Shown here: one piece after another, positions 45,997 through 55,653 of the stretch
Position numbering within the stretch: position 1 is the first letter of the stretch
How the letters are laid out: the number at the start of each line of letters is the position of its first letter
From: Glaciimonas immobilis
Lineage (GTDB): Bacteria > Pseudomonadota > Gammaproteobacteria > Burkholderiales > Burkholderiaceae_D
DNA: 64,000 nt
Direction: 5' to 3'
Assembly: GCF_011947285.1 (NCBI RefSeq)
Contig: NZ_JAAOZT010000003.1
Coordinates: 236,053-300,052 of the forward strand
The notes under the pieces: generated by a model
Database searches by the model: none
Told to the model about the DNA's origin: nothing
What the model saw: only the letters and a program-made list of their open reading frames with translations
Translations under genes and position numbers: made by a program

Positions 45997-48702
45997 TCAG
46001 TCCCCAGTTTCGTCCCCTCTCGGTAACGCTGGCCTGTTTTTCGAGAGTAAGAAGTCGACGCCTTCAATAAGATTGCCATCGGGTAAAACTGTGACAGCCC
46101 GCGGGCCGGGATCGGCCAGATCAAACTGTTTAAATTGCCACGGAGCGATTTGTAAATAGTACAGGCCATGGGTCACCGCAGGAACGGTGTAGTAGCCATC
46201 CGAACTAGTGGTAATCGTCGTCACTAATTGATGATTAAGATCCAACACCTCAATCACGACATCCCCTAAGCCACGTTTTTTGGTTTTATCGACTAGATAC
46301 ACGGTGCCATCAATGTCACTTGTCATGATTACCGGAAAATCAAGTTCAGCCACCGTACCAGGTCGGAGAATCAAACGCACACCTTTGCGCTGCGATACCC
46401 AGTAAGGGTCCTCCAAAGTTTGCGAATCGATCGCGATGTCAACATTTTCTCGGGTAGGCAAGTGATCCAGCCAAGCGATTCCTGCGGCATTGGTGCGGCT
46501 CTGCGACCGGTTTCCGTTTACCGTAATGCCGACGTTCGGGAGTAGTTTGTCCTCGGCGTCCAGGATGCCATTGTCATTGTTATCTAAAAAAACCCTTACC
46601 GATGCAGCGCCGCTGTTGGCTTTAGGCAGCGCATCAAAATGCCACTGTGCTTGTCGCGGTTCGCGCCCCATTGCCAGAAATAGTTGCAGCCCCGCAGTAA
46701 GGGTGCCGTGACTGGAATAACTGGCGCTAAGGCCTAAACCGTAACTGCCCAAGCTTTTATTCAGGGCTGCGGTGTATAACGTTTCGGCGCTGCTTACTGC
46801 ACGTGCCAGACCCAGAGTGAGCAGGTAAGCCTGTCCGAAACGGTGGTCGCCTGAAAGTGTCAGCGAATTAAGTTTTGCTTGCGGTTGTATGCTATAGCCC
46901 AGCTGGCCGTTCAAACCCAGGTCGCCGACCCTGCGGCTGAGTTGCAGGTTGCCGTTAGCGCTGCTACTGTTGTATGCGCTTTGAAAGATGATTTGGTTGG
47001 ATATCGCGGTACGGTCCAGATAGGCGGAGACCCGCGCACTCACAGACAGACTACTACTTCCCGAAAGAAACTTATCGCGCTGAAATTCAACGCTCATTGG
47101 CAGGCGCGGTAAAAACCCGGTTGTGAGCGCGCCATCCAGTCTAAGGTTGTCACGCGTTTGTAAGGGGTCGCTAGTGTTGGAAAAAACTTGGCTGCTGAAT
47201 TTATTGAAAAGCAGATGGTTATAACTGACAGCGAGGCTCCCGATCCTGGTTTTGAGTTCTGCATCATTGAGCCAACCGCCATTCGATGAGTGGGAAAAAT
47301 TGTTACTCAAGATGAATGATTGCCAAAAACTGCGTAGACCCACGCTGGTGTACATCTGAGGGGGGAGATTGCTCAACAATCCTGCTGGCATGTGGATGAC
47401 CGCACCGGTAGCCATCAGATATTTGTTGAGGCCCCACTCAAACTGTCCCACCGAGCGCAACGCCCCGGAGTCGTCGCGCTGAGCTGTGATGTTGTAATAA
47501 AACATGCCAGGCGGCGTGCTGGTCTGATCTATCAAAAAACGCTGATTTTCAATGCGCTGTTGGCCCAATGGACCGTGAAATACCAGTCTGAAGTCATTCT
47601 CGCCATACGTCAGTGGCAAATCGTCAAAGCTATAGCGGCCGTCTGCGCGGGAATTTTGCAAAGCAACTAAAGCATTATTAAAATACAGTTCTACGTCCCA
47701 GCCTGGCGGTAAGTCGCCTTGGAAGGTATGGCGGTCAAAGCTGGTAGGTTGGTTTAGCGGGCGATTACTTAGCATCACGCCATAACTGTTGCCAGTGAGG
47801 TTGGTGCTACCAATGTTAGCTACGCTGGGCGTGCTGACACCGCTGCCAAATATTACCGAGCGCGCGCGCAACGGTCCCAACAATCCGGCATCAGGGTCGT
47901 TGCGCCCGAGCGTGAAGCGGAGATCCGGGGTTGGCTTTTGCTGGCTGCTGCTGACATATAACGCCGACTCCATACCCAGCAAATCTGGGGTCATATACGC
48001 GGTGTAGTTGGCATTTATCTGGCGCGCACCATTGCCGCTGCTGCTGGCCAGTCTCAGCGTCTGATCGATGAATGGCACTCCCAACAATCGGTAAGGCAAG
48101 GCTTGGCGTGGGTAGTTGGGGACTTGATAGGTGCTGGCTTGATTAGTGATTTTGGCGCCCAGACGTTGACGGTCTAGCCGGTCCTGCAAGGGCAGCCGTT
48201 CTCTTGGCTTGACACGTAGATACAGATCCGAAAGATTCACTTCAAGATCCAGAGGTAGCCAGCGCGCCAGCAGCGTGGTTGCAATATAAATATCGCCGCT
48301 ATGAACGCTGACTTGCCTTGGATCAAAACTTTGAGTCTGACCGTTCAATGTGACTTTGGCCTGTGTGAGACTTAGACTGAAAGTGCGCGCTTCACGCAAT
48401 ATAAAACCATCTGCAGTACCTTGTGCGGGATTGGTATTGATGGCCAGGGTTAGCAGCTGGGCCAGTTCCTCAAGGGGTAAAAACGTCTGCCCCCCATATT
48501 GATAGGCAGTCATCGACTCGGCCAGCACGTCGGCATCGAGCCGGACGTCGAGCAGTATCGCACTACGGTCGTCAGACTGGAATGTGGTAACCGTGGGCAC
48601 TGGCGTTTCGGCGAGTGTTATGCCAGGCCCAATCAGGAAAAAATATAGAATTAGCGTAGCGGCATAGCGTCGGAAATAGCGTTTCGGTTCAAGGGATTTC
48701 AA
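45997..48702 (-). CDS. Outer-membrane fimbrial usher
   Basis: 901 residues with a signal peptide (AATLILYFFLIGPGITLAE). The central part is a large beta-barrel usher with plug region (QGDLPPGWDVELYFNNALV, then SFDDLPLTYGENDFRLVF). Ushers export and assemble pilins delivered by the chaperone. The C-terminal ~220 residues are unusual: a calcium-loop-like stretch DNNDNGILDAEDKLLPNVG followed by two beta-sandwich modules of carboxypeptidase-regulatory or SdrD-B type (GYYTVPAVTHGLYYLQI). Classical FimD ushers end in two CTDs without such a loop. It overlaps the chaperone gene by 14 bp. Confidence 0.88.
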   Translation of the reverse strand: MKSLEPKRYFRRYAATLILYFFLIGPGITLAETPVPTVTTFQSDDRSAILLDVRLDADVLAESMTAYQYGGQTFLPLEELAQLLTLAINTNPAQGTADGFILREARTFSLSLTQAKVTLNGQTQSFDPRQVSVHSGDIYIATTLLARWLPLDLEVNLSDLYLRVKPRERLPLQDRLDRQRLGAKITNQASTYQVPNYPRQALPYRLLGVPFIDQTLRLASSSGNGARQINANYTAYMTPDLLGMESALYVSSSQQKPTPDLRFTLGRNDPDAGLLGPLRARSVIFGSGVSTPSVANIGSTNLTGNSYGVMLSNRPLNQPTSFDRHTFQGDLPPGWDVELYFNNALVALQNSRADGRYSFDDLPLTYGENDFRLVFHGPLGQQRIENQRFLIDQTSTPPGMFYYNITAQRDDSGALRSVGQFEWGLNKYLMATGAVIHMPAGLLSNLPPQMYTSVGLRSFWQSFILSNNFSHSSNGGWLNDAELKTRIGSLAVSYNHLLFNKFSSQVFSNTSDPLQTRDNLRLDGALTTGFLPRLPMSVEFQRDKFLSGSSSLSVSARVSAYLDRTAISNQIIFQSAYNSSSANGNLQLSRRVGDLGLNGQLGYSIQPQAKLNSLTLSGDHRFGQAYLLTLGLARAVSSAETLYTAALNKSLGSYGLGLSASYSSHGTLTAGLQLFLAMGREPRQAQWHFDALPKANSGAASVRVFLDNNDNGILDAEDKLLPNVGITVNGNRSQSRTNAAGIAWLDHLPTRENVDIAIDSQTLEDPYWVSQRKGVRLILRPGTVAELDFPVIMTSDIDGTVYLVDKTKKRGLGDVVIEVLDLNHQLVTTITTSSDGYYTVPAVTHGLYYLQIAPWQFKQFDLADPGPRAVTVLPDGNLIEGVDFLLSKNRPALPRGDETGD

Positions 48703-49594
48703 GGATGGCTTCAGCGATTAACTTACCGCCTGCATCTGGCCGCTCCCGGAAGGTAACATGCACGTTGCCGCCTTTGAGTGCCAGTCCTGCGGGCATCTTC
48801 AGGCTCAACTTAACGCGACGCAGGGCGTTGGGTGCGTAAACCGCTACACCACCAACTGTGCCGATGACACTTTCCTTTCCGCCATGCGGGGTAAAGCTAG
48901 CATTCAGATCGCCATATACTGAGCTATTGCCGCTGCGTTCCATTACCATCGCCAGCATAAAGCCGTTGGTAGCTTCTGGCTTGAGTATTGTCAGACCCGA
49001 AAGTGTCACGTTAGCGCTGGTTTCACCTTGACGCACGATAAGCGGAATCGTGGCGCCAATCAGGGCGGTCAACGACATGCCGATGTTGGAACTAGGGTTG
49101 CTCTGCGCGTCGATACTAGTAACACCATCGACGTCCGGCAGTCGGTCAAACTGGAAGTGAGAGCGGTATTCTCCGGTTGCCAAATCGGTTGGTTTGCGCA
49201 GAGATATCCGCACAATTTGGCTGCGCCCCGGGGCCAACACTACTTGTCGCGGTGAGTAGCGCACTAACTTGTCGGAGAATAGCTCCCCAGGCAACGGGCT
49301 AGTGACCGGGGCAAACTCTCCGACGTCATTCATGCGCCGGTTGACTACGCTAATACGGTAGGTTGCGGTTTCTTGACCATTATTAATGAGCTCAAGTTGC
49401 GCCGCGCGTTGATTTTTTTCGAATACGATACGGGTTGGATACAGCATCAGGTCCGCCAGCGCTGGTCGCGGGGCCAGCATGATTAACGCTGCACCTAACA
49501 GTAATGCGCTAGCGCGATTGAAACTGGCCCATGCGGGTGCTGCTTTTGCACACTGCACAGCCTTAGGGGGAGCACTAAAAATGGGGTTCATCAT
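48689..49594 (-). CDS. Periplasmic fimbrial chaperone (PapD-like)
   Basis: 301 residues from the ATG at 49594 (TAGGAT upstream). A signal peptide ends near APRPALA. The N-terminal Ig domain (LMLYPTRIVFEKNQRAAQLE) carries the donor-strand region VRYSPRQVVLAPGRSQIVRI, with the conserved SPRQ segment. Such chaperones hold pilin subunits before the usher takes them. It lies 54 bp after the second pilin gene. Confidence 0.88.
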   Translation of the reverse strand: MMNPIFSAPPKAVQCAKAAPAWASFNRASALLLGAALIMLAPRPALADLMLYPTRIVFEKNQRAAQLELINNGQETATYRISVVNRRMNDVGEFAPVTSPLPGELFSDKLVRYSPRQVVLAPGRSQIVRISLRKPTDLATGEYRSHFQFDRLPDVDGVTSIDAQSNPSSNIGMSLTALIGATIPLIVRQGETSANVTLSGLTILKPEATNGFMLAMVMERSGNSSVYGDLNASFTPHGGKESVIGTVGGVAVYAPNALRRVKLSLKMPAGLALKGGNVHVTFRERPDAGGKLIAEAILEIP

Positions 49595-49648
49595 GTAAAT
49601 CCTATGGGGCTTGATGGCGATCACGAGTCTGCCGGGTTAATAACGCTG

Positions 49649-50122
49649 TCAGTTGTAGTTGGCCGTGACCGCAAACGTGCCGTTGTAGACACCGGGTTTC
49701 TGGTTGTTAGCAATGCCCAGCGTTGCGCCAATCGCAAGTGTTTGCGTCCCACTTAAACTTAACGTTCCCGTCAGACTCGGTTTGCTGGTGAAGTAATTGA
49801 CAGTCATGCTACTTGTGCCGCTCGTCAGGAGCACCGTTCCATTAGCCGGTAACACGATGGAATAGGTCTGGTTTGGAAGACCATTGACAGTAAATTGTCC
49901 TGCGGAACCATTGTCCGATGAGAGCAAAATAACGTCACCCGTTTTGCTACGTAAGCCGGCGGCGCTGATCGTGACGCCGCCGCCGTAACCCGCGGCGAAA
50001 CTGCCAAAGGACAGTGCCTGAACGTTAGTCAAAGACTGTACCTGAGTCTGAGCCTGAGCCTGAAAGACGGAAGTGCACATTAACCCACACACCATAGCAA
50101 ACCAGAAACGATAATTTTTCAA
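49649..50122 (-). CDS. DUF4402 fimbrial subunit, second
   Basis: 157 residues with a signal peptide (FWFAMVCGLMCTSVFQAQA). The mature protein begins with the typical ALSFGSFAAGYGGGVTISA pattern of DUF4402 and ends YNGTFAVTANYN. It is separated from the first pilin gene by a terminator-like hairpin, so it should be made in smaller amount; it may be a minor or tip subunit. Confidence 0.85.
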   Translation of the reverse strand: MKNYRFWFAMVCGLMCTSVFQAQAQTQVQSLTNVQALSFGSFAAGYGGGVTISAAGLRSKTGDVILLSSDNGSAGQFTVNGLPNQTYSIVLPANGTVLLTSGTSSMTVNYFTSKPSLTGTLSLSGTQTLAIGATLGIANNQKPGVYNGTFAVTANYN

Positions 50123-50167
50123 AATAGTTTTCTCGGACCATCCCGACGGTTAGCGCTCAGTAGTCGC

Positions 50168-50193
50168 AAAAAAGGCGGGGAGTACCCGCCTTT
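50168..50193 (-). terminator. Internal terminator between the two pilin genes
   Basis: AAAGGCGGG (50171-50179) and CCCGCCTTT (50185-50193) form a 9-bp stem with a 5-nt loop; on the minus strand U's follow. It lies 60 bp after the first pilin stop and 46 bp before the next start. Partial read-through would make the first pilin the major subunit. Confidence 0.85.
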
Positions 50194-50255
50194 GTAATTT
50201 TATTTGGGGACACTACAGACGACTGGAGCTGCCCCTGAAGGTGTGCGAAACAGGT

Positions 50256-50825
50256 TTAGTTGTATTCGACAGCAACTATGATATTGGCAGCATAATCAGC
50301 ATGAAATGGTTGGCTTGCACCGACCGTCGCGGTACCGCCAACATAGATTGTTTGTGCCCCAGCGGTAAGTGTTCCGCCGTTGGTGGCAACAGTACCAGTG
50401 GTCGCATTCCCACCAGTAAAGTCACTGAAAATAGCCAGTGGCATGACGTCACCTGGCGTGGCGGTACTGGCCAGTGGAGTGTTAGTAAAAGAAATACTAT
50501 AAGTAGAAACGCCATCACCAGTGACTGCAAATTGTGCAGCACTTGGCGCGACCCCGATGCTGGACAAGATAGTTCCAGATTTCGTACGAGCTCCGCTGGT
50601 GCTCACGGTAATAGTGCCACCTACGCCGGGTGCGAACGAACCAAATGCAAGATCACGTGTCTTGCTAATCGCGATCGGTACCAAAACCTTCGCGGTCGAA
50701 ATAGAAGTAGCAGAAGCAGCGTCAGCGTAACTGTTCACGCCCAACCCGATGCTGAGAGCAACCGCAGTTGACAGTACCGTTTTCAAAACGCGACGGTTAA
50801 AAATTGTAGAGGTAGTATGTTTCAT
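50256..50825 (-). CDS. DUF4402 fimbrial subunit, probable major pilin
   Basis: 189 residues from the ATG at 50825. The frame to 50930 runs back into the leader and is not used. A signal peptide (VLKTVLSTAVALSIGLGV, cleavage near ADA) is followed by DLAFGSFAPGVGGTITVS, the DUF4402 signature, and a C-terminus ending IIVAVEYN for donor-strand exchange. It is the first gene after the c-di-GMP riboswitch and before an internal terminator. Confidence 0.88.
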   Translation of the reverse strand: MKHTTSTIFNRRVLKTVLSTAVALSIGLGVNSYADAASATSISTAKVLVPIAISKTRDLAFGSFAPGVGGTITVSTSGARTKSGTILSSIGVAPSAAQFAVTGDGVSTYSISFTNTPLASTATPGDVMPLAIFSDFTGGNATTGTVATNGGTLTAGAQTIYVGGTATVGASQPFHADYAANIIVAVEYN

Positions 50826-50916
50826 GGTGTATTCCCGGTTTTCATTGAGAGTTCCTTGTGGGAACGTTGCGCGACAATAACGATCAATGAAAAGTGGGAA
50901 ACACAAGGTAGAGGTC

Positions 50917-51028
50917 AAGCGGGGACGCAAAGCATAAACAATCGCGCAAAATCTGCGCTGAGTGCACTTTCGGCGACCCCGCTGTCGTAGGCAGAAGCCG
51001 TTAGACCGGAAGCTTTGCGTCCCCGCTT
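50917..51028 (-). promoter_or_regulatory. Anti-aptamer pairing: 17-bp inverted repeat across the riboswitch
   Basis: AAGCGGGGACGCAAAGC in the aptamer (plus-strand complement at 51012-51028) is perfectly complementary to GCTTTGCGTCCCCGCTT downstream (plus-strand complement at 50917-50933). Pairing of these would destroy the c-di-GMP pocket, so it is the probable expression platform. No U-tract follows, so the output may be control of translation, Rho access or RNA decay rather than intrinsic termination. Confidence 0.75.
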
Positions 51029-51048
51029 TTCAACGAGTTTGCTATTAT
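50968..51048 (-). ncRNA. Cyclic-di-GMP-I (GEMM) riboswitch aptamer
   Basis: Reading the minus strand, the conserved landmarks occur in order: GCAAAC, a stem capped by GAAA, GGGACGCAAAGC, CCGGTCTAA, a second stem, ACGACAGC, then GGGGTCGCCGA. These are the core nucleotides of GEMM-I, including the tetraloop that docks in its receptor and the ACGCAAAGC strand lining the ligand pocket. The aptamer ends about 140 nt before the pilin ATG at 50825. It should tie fimbria production to the intracellular c-di-GMP level. Confidence 0.88.
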
Positions 51049-51793
51049 CGAGTTATTTTTTATTTAACAAATGTTGCTGTGGCGTAATATACACTCTTTT
51101 TACATTTTTGTTTAATTGGTTTTTTAAATAGCAGTACCAAGCTTCTGCCGTCACTCAGGTTTAGGACCAGTTGCCCAACTTGCCATCAAGCTGTTCAAAT
51201 TCAGCAGATCGTACTGCCTCGGGAGGCATCCACATGGCAACCTCTTCAATTGATCCTGATGCAAAATATATCGCTAAATTTGTATTATCGTTGCCTTCGG
51301 TTCTGCACTTCGATAAATGAATGAATACATTGCCCCTTAATATGAGTGGTGATTCAAATCTACAACGTCGCTTTGAATTGCACTATATTTATAAAATAAA
51401 ACTTTCAAAGCGACCTGCTTGCAGCGCGAAGCCATACCGCATCGTAACAATTCAGTTTTGTCTGAGAAGCGCCGCAACGCATCGTCACCAACTCAAAAAT
51501 GCGGAGCCTGATATAGTACCGGGTTGACCGCTTTAGGGACTGTTACCTGGCAGTAAGATGATCTTGTAACGAATCAAGCCATTCCGTTCAGGCCATCCAA
51601 CGTATGGCAGCACTGCACCGATGATGAGGTCGGGACCCTACCAAAATGCTGAATGCGAACATGCTGACTGAACGCGCGCGTCAAGCACCAATTAGACGAC
51701 ACGTGAGGCGAAACTGTATTGCTATTGAGAATAAGTAACTTGCCACTTCAACATAAACCATCGCCGTAAACAAACCTACGCAGAAAGCTGTTA
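51049..51793. other. AT-rich intergenic region between the fimbrial operon and uvrA
   Basis: About 745 bp. The 51050-51140 part is very AT-rich and should hold the fimbrial promoter. Short open frames are present, but none has a ribosome binding site or recognisable product. I found no clear LexA box before uvrA. Confidence 0.4.
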
Positions 51794-54643
51794 ATGGAAG
51801 AAATTCGCATCCGGGGTGCACGCACGCATAACCTCAAAAACATCAATCTCGACCTGCCGCGCAATAAACTGATCGTGATTACCGGCCTGTCCGGATCGGG
51901 CAAGTCATCACTAGCTTTTGATACGCTCTACGCTGAAGGTCAGCGACGCTATGTTGAGTCGTTATCATCGTATGCGCGCCAGTTTCTGCAGTTGATGGAA
52001 AAGCCCGATGTCGACCTGATCGAGGGCCTGTCGCCCGCGATTTCTATCGAGCAAAAAGCCACTTCGCACAATCCGCGTTCCACCGTCGGCACCGTCACCG
52101 AAATCCACGATTATCTGCGCTTGTTGTACGCCCGCGTTGGCACACCGTATTGCCCGGATCATCCGGAAAAACCGCTGGCTGCACAATCCGTGTCGCAAAT
52201 GGTCGATGCGGTACTGGCAATGCCCGACGAGACCAAACTAATGATTCTGGCGCCGGTGGTGGCGAACCGCAAGGGCGAGCACGTTGACCTGTTTGAAAAC
52301 ATGCAAGCGCAGGGATTTGTTCGGTTCAGGATTCAAAGCGGCACTAACAAAGCCAAGATATACGAAGTCGACGATCTGCCAAAGTTAAAGAAAACCGAGA
52401 AGCACACTATCGATGTGGTGATTGATCGGGTCAAAGTAAAAGACGACATCAAACAACGTCTGGCAGAAAGTTTTGAGACGGCATTACGTTTGGCCGACGG
52501 ACGCGCGATTGCGCTCGAAATGGATGGCGGCGCAGAACATATATTCTCGAACAAGTTTGCCTGTCCAACTTGCGGCTACTCGTTGCAAGAATTGGAACCA
52601 CGCCTGTTCTCGTTCAACAACCCAATGGGCGCTTGCCCCGAATGCGATGGTCTCGGTCATATTGAATTTTTCGATCCTAAGCGGATCGTTGCGTTTCCTA
52701 ATCTATCGCTCGCCAGCGGTGCCGTAAAAGGCTGGGATCGACGTAATCAGTTTTATTTCAATATGCTGTCGAATCTTGCCGCGCATTATGCGTTCGATCT
52801 CGATATGCCATTTGAAAAACTGCCCGAAAAAGCGCGTCAGGTGGTGCTGTATGGCTCCGGGCGCGAGACCATTCCGTTCACTTATATTAACGAGCGTGGC
52901 AAGGCTGTGATCAAAGATCACACGTTTGAAGGCGTCGTAAATAATTTACAACGTCGCTACCGTGAGACCGATTCGATGGCGGTCAAGGAAGAGCTTGCCA
53001 AATTCATCAACGAGAAAGAATGTCCATCCTGTCACGGCGCGCGTTTGCGAATTGAAGCGCGCTTCGTTAAGGTCGGCAACGGTAAGCAAGAGCGCGCCAT
53101 TTACGAGGTGGCGGCGACGCCTTTGCGTGAGACTTTGCATTTCTTTGAGAAGCTGAAACTAACTGGCGCGAAAAAGGAAATTGCGGACCGCATCATCAAA
53201 GAAATTATTTCACGCCTGACGTTCCTCAACAATGTCGGTCTGGATTATTTATCGCTGGAACGCAGTGCCGATACCTTGTCCGGCGGTGAAGCGCAACGTA
53301 TCCGTCTGGCATCGCAAATCGGTTCCGGCCTGACCGGGGTCATGTACGTTCTCGATGAACCATCCATCGGTTTGCATCAGCGCGACAACGACCGCCTGAT
53401 CGAAACGCTGCGTCATCTGCGCGATATCGGCAATAGCGTATTGGTTGTCGAGCACGATGAAGATGCGATCAGGACCGCCGATTATGTGGTCGATATGGGT
53501 CTTGGCGCTGGCGTCCATGGCGGCGAAATCATTGCACAGGGAACCCTCGCAGAAATCCTCAAAAGCAAGAAATCGCTCACCGCCAAATATCTGAATGGCA
53601 CGCTAAAAATTGCGGTGCCAAAGAAACGCACACCGGCCGATCCAGACCGCCAGTTCATCATCTCTGGTGCTAGTGGAAATAACTTAAAGAACGTGACAAT
53701 GCGATTGCCGGTTGGCTTGCTGACTTGCGTTACCGGCGTCTCGGGTTCGGGTAAATCGACGTTGGTCAATGACACGCTTTATCATGCCGCATCGCGCCAT
53801 TTATATGGATCGCAAGCGGAACCCGCAGCACACGAATCGATTAGCGGCCTGGAACATTTTGACAAAGTTATTTCTGTCGATCAGGCCCCGATTGGTCGTA
53901 CGCCGCGATCAAACCCGGCGACATACACTGGTCTTTTTACGCCAATCCGTGATTTGTTTTCTGGCGTGCCAATGGCTAAAGAGCGCGGTTACAACGCTGG
54001 GCGTTTTTCGTTTAACGTCAAAGGTGGTCGCTGCGAAGCCTGTCAGGGCGACGGCGTCATCAAAGTTGAGATGCACTTTTTGCCAGACGTTTATGTGCCT
54101 TGCGATGTCTGTCACGGCAAACGTTATAACCGTGAAACGCTAGAGGTGCAGTACAAGGGTAAAAACATTACGCAAGTGTTGGCAATGACGGTCGAAGAAG
54201 CATACGAATTCTTCAAACCGGTGCCTGTGATTGCACGCAAATTGCACACGCTGCTGGATGTTGGGCTGGGTTATATCCGTCTCGGACAAAGCGCTACGAC
54301 CTTATCGGGCGGCGAAGCGCAACGCGTCAAACTCTCGCTGGAATTATCCAAGCGAGACACAGGGCGGACCTTATATATTCTCGATGAGCCGACTACCGGA
54401 CTGCATTTCCATGATATCGATTTATTGCTCAAAGTGATCCACCGCCTGCGCGACCAAGGCAACACCGTGGTGATCATTGAACACAATCTGGATGTTATCA
54501 AAACTGCTGACTGGCTGGTTGATCTGGGACCGGAAGGCGGGGCTGGTGGTGGTCTGATTATCGCGACCGGAACGCCGGAAGATGTGGCCAAAAATCCAGA
54601 TAGCGTGACCGGCAAATACCTGGCACCTTTGCTGGAAAAATAA
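51794..54643 (+). CDS. uvrA: UvrABC excision nuclease subunit A
   Basis: 949 residues, full length. It scans DNA for bulky damage and loads UvrB. Two ABC ATPase modules are seen: Walker [13 protein letters not shown] (residue ~33) and [12 protein letters not shown] (~650), with signature LSGGEAQR in each. Zinc-binding cysteines are in [14 protein letters not shown] and [18 protein letters not shown]. The insertion domain lies between the first Walker A and signature motifs. Confidence 0.97.
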   Translation: MEEIRIRGARTHNLKNINLDLPRNKLIVITGLSGSGKSSLAFDTLYAEGQRRYVESLSSYARQFLQLMEKPDVDLIEGLSPAISIEQKATSHNPRSTVGTVTEIHDYLRLLYARVGTPYCPDHPEKPLAAQSVSQMVDAVLAMPDETKLMILAPVVANRKGEHVDLFENMQAQGFVRFRIQSGTNKAKIYEVDDLPKLKKTEKHTIDVVIDRVKVKDDIKQRLAESFETALRLADGRAIALEMDGGAEHIFSNKFACPTCGYSLQELEPRLFSFNNPMGACPECDGLGHIEFFDPKRIVAFPNLSLASGAVKGWDRRNQFYFNMLSNLAAHYAFDLDMPFEKLPEKARQVVLYGSGRETIPFTYINERGKAVIKDHTFEGVVNNLQRRYRETDSMAVKEELAKFINEKECPSCHGARLRIEARFVKVGNGKQERAIYEVAATPLRETLHFFEKLKLTGAKKEIADRIIKEIISRLTFLNNVGLDYLSLERSADTLSGGEAQRIRLASQIGSGLTGVMYVLDEPSIGLHQRDNDRLIETLRHLRDIGNSVLVVEHDEDAIRTADYVVDMGLGAGVHGGEIIAQGTLAEILKSKKSLTAKYLNGTLKIAVPKKRTPADPDRQFIISGASGNNLKNVTMRLPVGLLTCVTGVSGSGKSTLVNDTLYHAASRHLYGSQAEPAAHESISGLEHFDKVISVDQAPIGRTPRSNPATYTGLFTPIRDLFSGVPMAKERGYNAGRFSFNVKGGRCEACQGDGVIKVEMHFLPDVYVPCDVCHGKRYNRETLEVQYKGKNITQVLAMTVEEAYEFFKPVPVIARKLHTLLDVGLGYIRLGQSATTLSGGEAQRVKLSLELSKRDTGRTLYILDEPTTGLHFHDIDLLLKVIHRLRDQGNTVVIIEHNLDVIKTADWLVDLGPEGGAGGGLIIATGTPEDVAKNPDSVTGKYLAPLLEK

Positions 54644-54837
54644 AAAATATTACTGGCACGCAAGAGGATAATAGTAGAAGCTGGCGGTATGGAGAGGGCA
54701 GCATGAAAGTTTGCTGCCAGCTTCCGCTGAAATGGACGGTCGCTAGCAACTTTCAATGGGCGATGGCGGCGTATTGTTAGCACTCCACTCCTCATTTTTT
54801 AGCCGGTCGCGCAAGCCTCAAACATAGGAATGTCGTA

Positions 54838-55623
54838 ATGAATAGCAACAACCCACTCTCTGCACAACAGATTGCGGCATTTGAAACAGACGGTTTTTTA
54901 ATCTTGCCACGCATGGTGTCGGCAGCAGATTGCGCGTATATGGCGACCGTTACTAACCAGCATTTGCGCGATGCGGTGGCCCCGTTAGAATACGAATCTG
55001 AAGTTGGCTATTCGGGCGCGCCTAAATCTATCGATAGCGTCGGCGGCCGCACCGCACGGCGCTTGCGGGATGCCTATCATCGTGATGCATCGTTCCGCCA
55101 GTGGGCGGTTAATCCGACGTTGGTGGCAATGCTTGCGCAGCTAATGGGCGAGCAGGTTTGCTTAACGCTGGCGCATCATAATTGCGTGATGACCAAGCAC
55201 CCTGACTATGGCACTGCGACCGGCTGGCATCGGGATATTCGCTATTGGTCGTTTGTGCAGAACGCATTGATTTCGGTATGGTTGGCACTGGATACCGAGA
55301 CCGAGAATAATGGCGGGCTGCGCCTGATTCCTGGTTCACACAGATTTGACATACAACCATCTCAGATGGATGGCCTGGATTTTCTGCGACCGGACGTTGC
55401 TGACAATCAGGCATTATTTGCACAAGGAATTCCCTTACACCTGAACTCGGGCGATGTGGTTTTTTTCCACAGTGGCCTGTTTCATGCTGCGGGTAGAAAT
55501 AATAGTCAGGCAGTTAAAGAGTCCGTGGTATACGCCTACCACGGCATCAGTAATCCACCAGTGCCGGGCAGTCGCTCGGCTACAGCAGAGGACATCGTTC
55601 TAAGCAGCAATCAAGGCGACTAG
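54838..55623 (+). CDS. Phytanoyl-CoA dioxygenase (PhyH) family protein
   Basis: 261 residues with AGGAATG before the ATG. It is a non-haem Fe(II)/2-oxoglutarate oxygenase: His and Asp of the iron triad in TGWHRDIRYWSF, distal His in HSGLFHAAGRNNS with an Arg for 2-oxoglutarate, and the motif NGGLRLIPGSHRF. Hydroxylates a small substrate that cannot be named from sequence. It stands alone, convergent with the next gene. The 195-bp gap after uvrA carries the inverted pair GAAGCTGGC/GCCAGCTTC (54677-54724). Confidence 0.9.
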   Translation: MNSNNPLSAQQIAAFETDGFLILPRMVSAADCAYMATVTNQHLRDAVAPLEYESEVGYSGAPKSIDSVGGRTARRLRDAYHRDASFRQWAVNPTLVAMLAQLMGEQVCLTLAHHNCVMTKHPDYGTATGWHRDIRYWSFVQNALISVWLALDTETENNGGLRLIPGSHRFDIQPSQMDGLDFLRPDVADNQALFAQGIPLHLNSGDVVFFHSGLFHAAGRNNSQAVKESVVYAYHGISNPPVPGSRSATAEDIVLSSNQGD

Positions 55624-55653
55624 CGACTGGTGCCCTCGCCGCAAACAGGTCGG

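Noticed and set aside
50826..50930. Upstream extension of the first pilin
   Set aside because: It would remove the signal peptide from the N-terminus and runs back into the riboswitch leader.
51541..51570. CTG...CAG pair before uvrA as a LexA box
   Set aside because: The spacing is 8 rather than 10 bases between CTG and CAG and it lies over 200 bp upstream.
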